The notes under the pieces are model-generated. The model worked only from the letters and a program-made list of their open reading frames with translations. It was not told the DNA's origin and ran no database searches. DNA of 5,469 bases from an uncultured Verrucomicrobiota bacterium (GTDB lineage Bacteria > Verrucomicrobiota > Kiritimatiellia > RFP12 > UBA1067): positions 1 through 5,469 of the forward strand of contig CALCDB010000107.1 of the NCBI GenBank assembly GCA_937901395.1. Direction: 5' to 3'. This document shows positions 1 to 5,469 of this stretch, piece by piece (position 1 is the first letter of the stretch; the number at the start of each line of letters is the position of its first letter). Position numbers and translations under genes: made by a program.

Positions 1-1279
1 CGTCGGATGTCTCGTACCTGAAGGTAACATCGTCGAACACCACTTCGCTATCGAAGGAACGCTTCTCTACCGCCTGAGGATTCTCGCTTAAGCGCATATC
101 GAGATCCATCACCGACCAAATGCGCTGCAATGAGGCCTGCGTAACCTCGATCGAGACCTGCAGATTCGAAAGCTGCTTGATGGGCTTGTAGATCAATAGG
201 AGCGGCGCCAACATCGGCAGGATGTTCGCGAGCGATACGTGCGAGATAAAGCACCATACCAAGAACGCGCAAAGCAGTAGTATGCCAACCGTCTCAACCA
301 TCGGCCCAACCAACAGCCCCCATCTCACGGAGCGCATCGTAGTGCCCAACAAATTGCGAATCACCGCCTGATACTTGCCGTTCTCGAACTCTTCGGTGTT
401 GTAGGCCTTCACTACGCGAATACATGTCAAGATTTCGTGAACGCGCTTGCCTACTACCGAATTGCGCTCCAACATGCGCTTCGACCACTTACGAATGATC
501 TTCCCCAAAGCCACCACGGGCAACATGAACGCCGGCATGCCGATTACGATCATCCCCAAGGTCGGCAGCATGTGATTGGCGATCGCGAACCAGATGATGA
601 AGGCGATGGATACGAATATCTCGAATGGCGCGCGCGAAAGCTCCGCCAACATCGATTGGATTATGCTCTGCACCATCATCGGATCGTTCGTGGCGCGCGT
701 CATCAGCTGCCCTACGTCGATGCGCCCGTGAAACTGCATCGATTGCTCCTGCACGCGCTTCAATAGATCGATGCGCAAATCGGCCACCACGTGAGTTCCC
801 GCCCAAGTAAGGCAATACTGGCTCAGGAACACCAATGCGAAACGGACGAATGCGATTAGCGGAATAACGAATACGGCAATGAGGATGAGCGCGCCGCCCA
901 TCGTGCCATCTTCATTCTGCAACTTGATGCCGCATTTCTCCGCCAGCTTCTCCGCCTTGGGATACCACGAAGGCAATTTCGCCGCCTCCGCCATCTGACG
1001 CTCCAGGCGCGACTTCGGCTGTTGCGTCTCCGCTTCTGGCTCGATGGGTAGCGATGGCGCGGCTTCTTCCACTTGAAGCGAACGTGCGCCTTCCACATTC
1101 TCAAGCGCTGGCTGAATTACCTGAAAGAGCGGCACCAGCGTTCCCGCGGTTAGCATGCTGCAGATAAGCCCGATGATGATGCGGAACTTGTATTTGCGCG
1201 CATATTTCCAAAGCCGCCCATACGCCTCGCGGGCGGAATAGGTGCGGTCGAAAAACTCTTTCTTGTAATCTATGCCCAT
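1..1279 (-). CDS. ABC transporter, MsbA-like exporter (TMD + start of NBD), C-terminus cut by window edge
   Basis: This is an open frame of 426 codons with no stop before the window edge. It encodes the membrane half of a type I (MsbA/Sav1866-like) ABC exporter in the inner membrane. TM1 lies at about residues 33-57, TM2 at 128-155, TM3 and TM4 at 207-258, and TM5 and TM6 at 320-366. The exporter-type block GRIDVGQLMTRATNDP (185-200) and the coupling region VVGKRVHEILTCIRVVKAYNTEEFE (275-299, key residues VKAYN) are typical of the family. Residues 412-421 (VVFDDVTFRY) are the first strand of the ATPase domain. Walker A and the rest are off the edge. Substrate cannot be read from the sequence; lipid-linked glycan or lipid is plausible from the neighbouring GT10 gene, but a peptide or drug exporter is possible. 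An unusual feature is a ~70-residue, Pro/Glu/Lys-rich TM1-TM2 loop. The ATG at 1279 is chosen because the ATG at 1284 hits a stop after four codons. It lies 14 bases after hydG with only a weak SD, suggesting co-translation. Confidence 0.93.
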   Translation of the reverse strand, partial: MGIDYKKEFFDRTYSAREAYGRLWKYARKYKFRIIIGLICSMLTAGTLVPLFQVIQPALENVEGARSLQVEEAAPSLPIEPEAETQQPKSRLERQMAEAAKLPSWYPKAEKLAEKCGIKLQNEDGTMGGALILIAVFVIPLIAFVRFALVFLSQYCLTWAGTHVVADLRIDLLKRVQEQSMQFHGRIDVGQLMTRATNDPMMVQSIIQSMLAELSRAPFEIFVSIAFIIWFAIANHMLPTLGMIVIGMPAFMLPVVALGKIIRKWSKRMLERNSVVGKRVHEILTCIRVVKAYNTEEFENGKYQAVIRNLLGTTMRSVRWGLLVGPMVETVGILLLCAFLVWCFISHVSLANILPMLAPLLLIYKPIKQLSNLQVSIEVTQASLQRIWSVMDLDMRLSENPQAVEKRSFDSEVVFDDVTFRYETSD

Positions 1280-1286
1280 ATCATGT

Positions 1287-1295
1287 TACCATATT
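1287..1295 (-). repeat. 9-bp direct repeat AATATGGTA, copy after hydG
   Basis: AATATGGTA on the minus strand begins within the hydG stop codon and runs into the gap before the ABC exporter. An identical copy in the same orientation lies at 2869-2877, so the two copies bracket hydG. Chance, a shared promoter-like element, or a scar of insertion are all possible. Confidence 0.45.
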
Positions 1296-2829
1296 AGAAG
1301 AATAAATCTCTCTCGCCTCGACAGGTCGCCTCGTACTGCTTCATCACGGTCGGGTAAAACTTCGGCAGCCACTCCTTGATGCCCGCCAATTCCTTCTCGA
1401 TCAGCTTATCGCCAATCGCCCGCGTCTCATCGGAAGCGAAATCATCCAACCATTCGCGGAACGTAAGCACCGCATTGATCTTGCAGAACTTTCCTTCACG
1501 CCCGGTCTTGAGCGCATCCATGATGCACCCTCCCGTCCGCCCGCATCTGTAACCCGCCGTGCAGAAGCTGGTGATCGTATCCCGCGAGGCGAGATAGCGA
1601 ACCATCTCGTCGATCGAACGATTGTCGCCAAGCATGAATTGCTGACGCTCCTTCTCCTGATGCGCCTCGTTCTCGAAGTCGCTATAGCCCTTGATTGCGA
1701 TGTTCGAGGAACAATCCAATTGCGTCATGCCATGCGAAAGCGCACGATTCCGCGAAGCCGGCGATTCGCGCGCCGTCACGATCATGCCGGTATAGGGAAC
1801 CGACAAACGCGCTATTACCAGTATCTTCGCGAAGGTGTCGTCGTCGATGAGCCAAGGCGATTCCTCGGGAACTTTCGTTCCGCTCGCCGGCTCAAGCCGC
1901 GGGAATGAGAGCGTATGCGGACCGATGTTGAACCAACGCTCCAAATCGCGCGCATGCATAATCGTGGCGAGCAACTCGAAGCGCCAATCGCAAAGCCCGT
2001 ATAATACCCCCAAGCCAACATCGTCGACTCCAGCTTCCATGCAACGATGAAACGCCGTCACCCGCCAATCGTAATTCCCCTTTACGCTCCAAGCGGGATG
2101 CATCTCCTCGTAAAGCTTGCGATTATACGTCTCCTGAAAAACTTGGAATGTGCCGATGCCGACTGAACGCAGCACTCGCAAGTCCTCAACCGGCAATGGC
2201 GCCGCATTTACATTGACTCGACGGATGCCTACCTTCGCGCCGCTACGGGGCGCCGCCACTTGATGCTTGTAGCAGGTCTCTATCGTCTCGGCGATATATT
2301 CAGTGGAAGTGCTGGGGTGCTCGCCATAGACCGCGATGAGCCGCTTATGCCCTATCCTACCGGCCAATACGTCGAGCTCTTCCTTGAGCTCGTCCATCGT
2401 CAACACACGACGCTTCTGCAACTCGTTGCCTTCGCGAAAGCCGCAATACTTGCACCCATTGACGCAGAGATTCGCGATGTATATCGGCGCGAAGACCACG
2501 ATGCGATTATCATATACCTTGCGCTTGATGCGATCCGCGGCCGCACGCATCTCCTCGAACAACGCCGCATCCTTGGCCGCGCTCATCAATAGCGCCGTCT
2601 CCTCGGGCAAAAGGGTCTCGCAGGTCGATTCGCTCTTCGCGATTATCTCGCGAACCCTAATCGGATCGGCCGGCGATTCCGCGATCTCCTTGATGCACCG
2701 ATCTATCCTCGCTTCGTCGATGAAGTGCTTGTTGCCCGGCAAATACTTGTCAATCTCCCTCTGGACTATAAAACGCCGAGTATAGTCCTTCGCGTCCTTA
2801 AATTTCCTGATGCTCGAACAATCCGCCAT
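1294..2829 (-). CDS. hydG: [FeFe]-hydrogenase H-cluster maturase HydG (radical SAM tyrosine lyase), variant C-terminal cluster motif
   Basis: HydG cleaves tyrosine with S-adenosylmethionine to p-cresol and dehydroglycine, then converts the latter to CO and cyanide bound to iron, supplying the Fe(CO)2(CN) unit of the [FeFe]-hydrogenase H-cluster in the cytoplasm. Seen here: 511 residues, somewhat longer than the ~470 typical of the family. The radical-SAM motif is C122-VNG-C126-KY-C129 followed by GFREGN. The motif VYGEHP (167-172), the VNVNAAPL block (205-212), GIGTFQVFQETYN (224-236) and GPHTLSFPRLEPASG (303-317) follow in HydG/ThiH order; H305 is probably the histidine that helps hold the extra 'dangler' iron. 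The C-terminal auxiliary-cluster region begins FCTAGYRCGRTGGC. C423 and C449 match the first and third cysteines of the usual CX2CX22C, but the middle position is G426; C429 and C435 are extra. ThiH (which lacks this C-terminal region) is the main alternative and is less likely given length and the SFCTA-YR-GRTG block. No hydE, hydF or hydrogenase gene is in view. Confidence 0.9.
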   Translation of the reverse strand: MADCSSIRKFKDAKDYTRRFIVQREIDKYLPGNKHFIDEARIDRCIKEIAESPADPIRVREIIAKSESTCETLLPEETALLMSAAKDAALFEEMRAAADRIKRKVYDNRIVVFAPIYIANLCVNGCKYCGFREGNELQKRRVLTMDELKEELDVLAGRIGHKRLIAVYGEHPSTSTEYIAETIETCYKHQVAAPRSGAKVGIRRVNVNAAPLPVEDLRVLRSVGIGTFQVFQETYNRKLYEEMHPAWSVKGNYDWRVTAFHRCMEAGVDDVGLGVLYGLCDWRFELLATIMHARDLERWFNIGPHTLSFPRLEPASGTKVPEESPWLIDDDTFAKILVIARLSVPYTGMIVTARESPASRNRALSHGMTQLDCSSNIAIKGYSDFENEAHQEKERQQFMLGDNRSIDEMVRYLASRDTITSFCTAGYRCGRTGGCIMDALKTGREGKFCKINAVLTFREWLDDFASDETRAIGDKLIEKELAGIKEWLPKFYPTVMKQYEATCRGERDLFF

Positions 2830-2844
2830 TTTAATCTTTCTTGT

Positions 2845-2850
2845 CTCCTT
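2845..2850 (-). promoter_or_regulatory. Shine-Dalgarno (AAGGAG) for hydG
   Basis: The minus strand reads AAGGAG, a strong ribosome-binding site, but it ends 15 bases before the hydG ATG, longer than the usual 5-10. The frame is open between them, and an ATT codon (2835-2833) lies at a more normal distance of 9 bases. The ATG at 2829 remains the likelier start because ATT starts are rare, and a purine-rich AAGAAAGA stretch closer to the ATG may contribute. Confidence 0.6.
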
Positions 2851-2864
2851 CTATTTATCCGCGT

Positions 2865-2873
2865 ATTATACCA
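2865..2873 (-). promoter_or_regulatory. Extended -10 promoter for hydG (TGGTATAAT)
   Basis: The minus strand carries TGGTATAAT, an exact match to the sigma-70 extended -10 consensus (TGnTATAAT), in the only sizeable AT-rich gap of the window. A poor -35 candidate (AGGACT, three of six matches) lies 18 bases upstream inside the end of the GT10 gene, which is acceptable because extended -10 promoters depend little on a -35 box. A start of transcription near 2858 would give a leader of about 28 bases containing the AAGGAG site. It would let hydG and the ABC exporter be expressed apart from the upstream glycosyltransferase unit. Confidence 0.62.
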
Positions 2874-2877
2874 TATT
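2869..2877 (-). repeat. 9-bp direct repeat AATATGGTA, copy before hydG
   Basis: AATATGGTA on the minus strand starts on the base right after the GT10 stop codon and overlaps the extended -10 promoter. It matches the copy at 1287-1295 exactly and in the same orientation. Confidence 0.45.
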
Positions 2878-3876
2878 TCACTCGCCGAAGTCCTTCGCCA
2901 GATACTTATTGAACATGAAGTCCTGCCATCTTAGATATTCTTTCGCCCGCGAATAATTATCCAATACCGCCGAAAGATGCTCATTATAATATTGTGGTGT
3001 CGCCATGCGAAGAATGCTCTCGATATCGTCCACCTCTTCTGGACGAACCTGAATGATGCCATCAATATTGAAGAATTCGCCGATTGAAGGCGGGCCGATG
3101 TAAATCGGTATCGTCTGGCAGGCGAGACAATTCGTCAGCTTTTCCGTGAAGCAATAGTCCTCCACCGAATTTTCGAACACCACCGAAAAGCGATATGGCG
3201 CCACCGTATCGTAAGCGCGAACATACTCGAGACTATCGTCAAACGTTCCATACGCATCCGCCAATGCCAAGCGACGCAACTTCTTCGCGGTCTCGATTCT
3301 GAGAACGTGAAGCGGACACGACGTCTTGTTCGAAGAAAGGATCGAAACATCTTTCGTCTTCGTGGCGTAAAGCCCCTCCGTCACGAACTGCGAGCAATCG
3401 CGAGTGCGAAAATCAAGCCGCACGTTGGAACAAAACGGCACGAAATGGGCGTTGGGCAACTTTTCCAACAGGCGCCTGCTGAAAGTGAATATCTTATCAA
3501 AATCTTGCGCGAGCGTGGCGTGCTCGTCGAAGAGACGATAATCCGAAACGCATACCCCCATCGTCTCCACCAATGCGCCATAGCGATAGTCCGGCGAGCC
3601 CATCGTCTCCAACATCGCCCGATGGGTGTAGAAATGATGCTTGAGACCGAAATTGTAACGATCCCACATCAAGCGTCCGCCGGTATAAGTAGGCGCATGA
3701 CAGGAGTGGAAATCGCGAATGAAGCAGGTGTGGATGCGCCTTCCATCGGCATCGTAGATCATCGGCTCTTCCGTGGCCATCGGAGCGTATTGATTGTAGA
3801 TTGGGTAATACGCCCGCGCTCCATTGTAAAGCGTAAATGTATCTCGCGGAGGGAATAGTTTGGAAATAAAACTCAT
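2878..3876 (-). CDS. GT10 family glycosyltransferase (alpha-1,3-fucosyltransferase-like)
   Basis: This 332-residue protein is probably a cytoplasmic-face enzyme moving fucose (or a related sugar) from GDP-sugar onto a surface glycan. The diagnostic GT10 C-terminal block is clear: YRFSVVFENSVEDYCFTEKL (228-247), then NCLACQTIPIYIGPPSIGEFFN (249-270, key residues IPIYIGPP). E235/N236 and E245/K246 correspond to the nucleotide-sugar-binding residues of bacterial FucTs. In the N-terminal half, ALVETMGVCVSDY (101-113) resembles the family's acceptor-side segment, with E104 a candidate for the catalytic base. The middle, DKIFTFSRRLLEKLPNAHFVPF (127-148, key residues FTFSRRLL), matches the usual link between the two Rossmann-like halves. 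There is no signal peptide or membrane helix. It starts one base after the stop of the DUF1796 gene (TGAAATG) with a weak SD, so translational coupling is likely. Family assignment is firm; donor and acceptor are inferred. Confidence 0.88.
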   Translation of the reverse strand: MSFISKLFPPRDTFTLYNGARAYYPIYNQYAPMATEEPMIYDADGRRIHTCFIRDFHSCHAPTYTGGRLMWDRYNFGLKHHFYTHRAMLETMGSPDYRYGALVETMGVCVSDYRLFDEHATLAQDFDKIFTFSRRLLEKLPNAHFVPFCSNVRLDFRTRDCSQFVTEGLYATKTKDVSILSSNKTSCPLHVLRIETAKKLRRLALADAYGTFDDSLEYVRAYDTVAPYRFSVVFENSVEDYCFTEKLTNCLACQTIPIYIGPPSIGEFFNIDGIIQVRPEEVDDIESILRMATPQYYNEHLSAVLDNYSRAKEYLRWQDFMFNKYLAKDFGE

Positions 3877-3877
3877 T

Positions 3878-4726
3878 TCACTTGTCTTCTTTATGAAACC
3901 AGGTTGGACGTTCTTCTGGCAATAAATGCTGTTTCATTAGATACTCCGCAAGCGAACAATACCATGCATGAACCTTGCGATTTATCCAGCGGCTGATGGA
4001 ATTGCGCCCGAACTTCGCCATCCACTTCTCGCGTTGTGCGCGCTTAAACGCGACCTTCTCCGCTTCCGTGCGCGTATCGACTACGCTGTAATGGGCGCGC
4101 AGATAATCCGAAAATGGCTTGTGATTCGTCAAATGCGTCAACTCGCCCGCCTCGTTGAATACGCGATATTCCACGCCTACGCCAATTATGCCGTCCGCTA
4201 TCTTCCGCTCCACCGCCTCATGACGATCTTTCTCGACGTATATGTATACGAAATCAAGTTTCGTATTGGGGAAACGCCTGCGCAAGCGGCCGACCAGCGA
4301 AACCAACTCGTCGTCGGCGAGCCGCTCCTTATACGAGAGTTCCAGATATACGCAAAGGCCGCTTCCGCCGCCAGCCATGCGGCTTAGGAAGCGCTCGATT
4401 CTGCGCTCGTATTTCTCCCTTACCTTTTCATAGCAGGCCTCGAATGGCTCGGCGTTCGAGAAATCATGCGGAAAGCCAAACTCCGTTCGCGTGTTTTTGT
4501 AGATGCGAGATATCGTCCCCTTCTCATGACGCACCGCCCAAAGCTTCATATCCTCGCGATTGAACCAATCCTTGAAATCATGCTCAATCATATCTATCGC
4601 GCTCGCCAATCCCGGACTCGCCGCCCAATCCAATGGCGAAGAGACGAACTGCAGGTTCAACTCCCGCAATACCATCGTGCAACCGCATGATGCGCCTAAA
4701 CTGACGATAAAATCATATTGCTTCAT
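3878..4726 (-). CDS. DUF1796 family protein (putative papain-like cysteine peptidase), complete copy
   Basis: This 282-residue soluble protein carries the DUF1796 signature: YDFIVSLGASCGCTMVLREL (4-23), SSPLDWAAS (29-37), then YKNTRTEFGFPHDFS (76-90) and CVYLELSYKE (125-134). The family is predicted to have a papain-like fold; C14 with H87/D88 are the candidate active residues. Its activity is not established to my knowledge, and it is not safe to call it a protease. From memory, members often occur in polysaccharide loci, which agrees with the GT10 gene that follows one base after its stop. Start choice: a longer frame opens at 4759, but the ATG at 4726 is preferred. It overlaps the upstream stop as ATGA, has a GGGGG purine run about 7 bases before it, and begins directly at the conserved MKQYDFIVSLG. 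The 11 extra residues from 4759 (MVCGRCEGGGE) look like readthrough of the overlap. The gene is a diverged tandem copy of the one upstream. Confidence 0.78.
   Translation of the reverse strand: MKQYDFIVSLGASCGCTMVLRELNLQFVSSPLDWAASPGLASAIDMIEHDFKDWFNREDMKLWAVRHEKGTISRIYKNTRTEFGFPHDFSNAEPFEACYEKVREKYERRIERFLSRMAGGGSGLCVYLELSYKERLADDELVSLVGRLRRRFPNTKLDFVYIYVEKDRHEAVERKIADGIIGVGVEYRVFNEAGELTHLTNHKPFSDYLRAHYSVVDTRTEAEKVAFKRAQREKWMAKFGRNSISRWINRKVHAWYCSLAEYLMKQHLLPEERPTWFHKEDK
4723..4726 (-). promoter_or_regulatory. ATGA stop/start overlap coupling the two DUF1796 genes
   Basis: On the minus strand the ATG of the downstream DUF1796 gene and the TGA of the upstream one share two bases (ATGA). A run of five G lies just upstream at SD distance. 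This arrangement usually means terminating ribosomes restart on the next gene, giving linked amounts of the two proteins. Confidence 0.7.
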
Positions 4727-5469
4727 CTCGCCGCCCCCTTCGCATCTTCCACAAACCACAATGGACCTTCGCGATGAATTATTCCGCGATTCTTCAGATA
4801 CTTCTCGAAATGCCTGAATAGCTTAAACGCCCACTTGTTCCTGAACGCCTGCAATCGACTCGCCGCCCCCCACCGCTTCTTTACGTTACCGCTCGTGAAC
4901 TTCTTGAATTGCTCGATATCATCCTTGGTTCGATAATCGGCGACCTTGATGTTATCGCGCAAATATTCAGTCAGCTTGCGCACATTCACAAAGTGGGTAA
5001 TCTCGCCACGATCGAACAATCGGTAGTCCAATGCCAAGGTTGATATATTCGGCGATAAGCGCGTTTCCCTGGGCTCCTTGCATGTCGGATCTTCATACGC
5101 ATAAAGCAACTCGAATGTCTTTCCCGGATAGCTCTTGCTCAGCATCGCCAATGCCGCATTCATCTCATCGACGCCTATGCAAGCTCTAAACGGCAATTCC
5201 AAATACAGCGCCAAAACATTGCTCGCCCCCTTGAGAACATCTTCCAGCCGCTTGATTCTCCGCTCGTAAGTGGCGCTGACCGCCTTGTAATTCTCATCGA
5301 AGTTCTTGAAGTCCGAAAACTCATGCGAGAAGCCAAACCCCGTTCGCCGATTGCGGTATACCCTCGTAAGGAAGCCGGTATCGTGGCGAACATCAAACAA
5401 TTCGAGATCATCGGCCAATAGCCACTTGTCGAAATGCGTTGCGATGGTATTCGCGCTCGCCATGAGACT
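4723..5469 (-). CDS. DUF1796-like protein, second paralogue, N-terminus beyond window edge
   Basis: The frame stays open to the window's right edge and yields 248 residues. The first in-frame ATG (5463) aligns with about residue 42 of the downstream paralogue, so it is internal and the true start, with the expected SLGxxC segment, is outside the window. Shared blocks with the neighbour include VRHDTGFLTRVYRNRRTGFG (27-46), FGFSHEFS (45-52), YERRI (68-72), LYLEL (88-92), DYRLFDRGEITH (148-159) and a shared ending GPLWFVEDAK. The pair thus probably arose by tandem duplication, with considerable divergence. The HD of the neighbour is HE here (H49/E50). The C-terminal third (188-222) is Lys/Arg-rich and may be helical. 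The stop overlaps the next start (ATGA). Function is unknown beyond family membership and likely role in the same glycan unit. Confidence 0.75.
   Translation of the reverse strand, partial: SLMASANTIATHFDKWLLADDLELFDVRHDTGFLTRVYRNRRTGFGFSHEFSDFKNFDENYKAVSATYERRIKRLEDVLKGASNVLALYLELPFRACIGVDEMNAALAMLSKSYPGKTFELLYAYEDPTCKEPRETRLSPNISTLALDYRLFDRGEITHFVNVRKLTEYLRDNIKVADYRTKDDIEQFKKFTSGNVKKRWGAASRLQAFRNKWAFKLFRHFEKYLKNRGIIHREGPLWFVEDAKGAAR

Noticed and set aside
437..815. Overlapping open frames of 108-109 codons on both strands
   Set aside because: They lie inside the ABC exporter reading frame, which has clear family motifs; both are shadows.
856..1104. 82-codon Arg/Trp-rich minus-strand frame
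   Set aside because: It is an out-of-frame reading of the exporter's TM1-TM2 loop, with composition unlike a real protein.
1282..1290. TGGTAACAT as a second extended -10 promoter for the ABC exporter
   Set aside because: Transcription would start about 7 bases downstream, near 1275, inside the coding sequence past the ATG at 1279; and the hexamer matches only 4 of 6.
2336..2785. 149-codon plus-strand open frame opposite hydG
   Set aside because: It is antisense to the conserved radical-SAM core of hydG and Ser/Arg-rich with no domain; a shadow frame.
2886..2897. Palindrome cgaag-tc-cttcg near the end of the GT10 gene as a terminator
   Set aside because: The loop is only two bases, the stem five, it lies inside coding sequence and no T-run follows.
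2985..2992. TATAAT-like strings within genes (around 2987 and 2000)
   Set aside because: They encode conserved-frame residues (PQYYNEH in GT10, GVLYGL in HydG), and nothing downstream suggests promoter use.
3307..3858. 183-codon plus-strand open frame opposite the GT10 gene
   Set aside because: It is fully antisense to a well-supported GT10 gene, has an Arg/His-rich composition typical of a shadow frame, and shows no recognisable domain or SD.
3968..4387. 139-codon plus-strand open frame
   Set aside because: It is antisense to the complete DUF1796 gene and has no domain or SD.
5461..5463. ATG at 5463 as the true start of the rightmost gene
   Set aside because: It aligns to an internal position (~42) of the paralogue and the frame is open to the window edge, so the real start lies outside.

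Overview
The window reads as one block of bacterial genes, all on the minus strand and running from right to left. Codon use is moderately GC-rich, and the short intergenic gaps are more AT-rich. A HydG-type radical-SAM [FeFe]-hydrogenase maturase points to an anaerobic or fermentative bacterium. A fucosyltransferase-like GT10 enzyme, two DUF1796-type proteins and an MsbA-like exporter with a long first loop suggest a surface-glycan-rich Gram-negative, perhaps of the Verrucomicrobiota/Kiritimatiellota/Lentisphaerota group. That placement is inference and weak.

Layout in order of transcription, from right to left. (1) 5469-4723: a DUF1796-like protein whose N-terminus lies outside the window. 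(2) 4726-3878: a second, complete DUF1796-like paralogue, joined to the first by an ATGA stop/start overlap. (3) 3876-2878: a GT10 (alpha-1,3-fucosyltransferase-like) glycosyltransferase starting one base after the previous stop. These three form a tightly packed, probably translationally coupled unit that looks like part of a surface polysaccharide or glycoconjugate locus. (4) A 48-base AT-rich gap holds a perfect extended -10 promoter (TGGTATAAT) and a Shine-Dalgarno sequence. (5) 2829-1294: hydG, with an intact radical-SAM CX3CX2C motif but an altered C-terminal auxiliary-cluster motif. (6) After a 14-base gap, 1279-1: the transmembrane half and the first residues of the nucleotide-binding domain of an ABC exporter, cut by the window edge.

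The glycosyltransferase, DUF1796 proteins and exporter make sense together as a make-and-export system for a cell-surface glycan or lipid-linked glycan. hydG does not fit that theme. It sits between them with its own promoter, is flanked on both sides by the same 9-bp direct repeat, and has no hydE, hydF or hydrogenase gene within view. The most noteworthy observation is the HydG C-terminal motif, where the middle cysteine of the usual CX2CX22C is glycine and two extra cysteines lie nearby. I see no RNA genes, CRISPR arrays, insertion sequences or convincing terminators.
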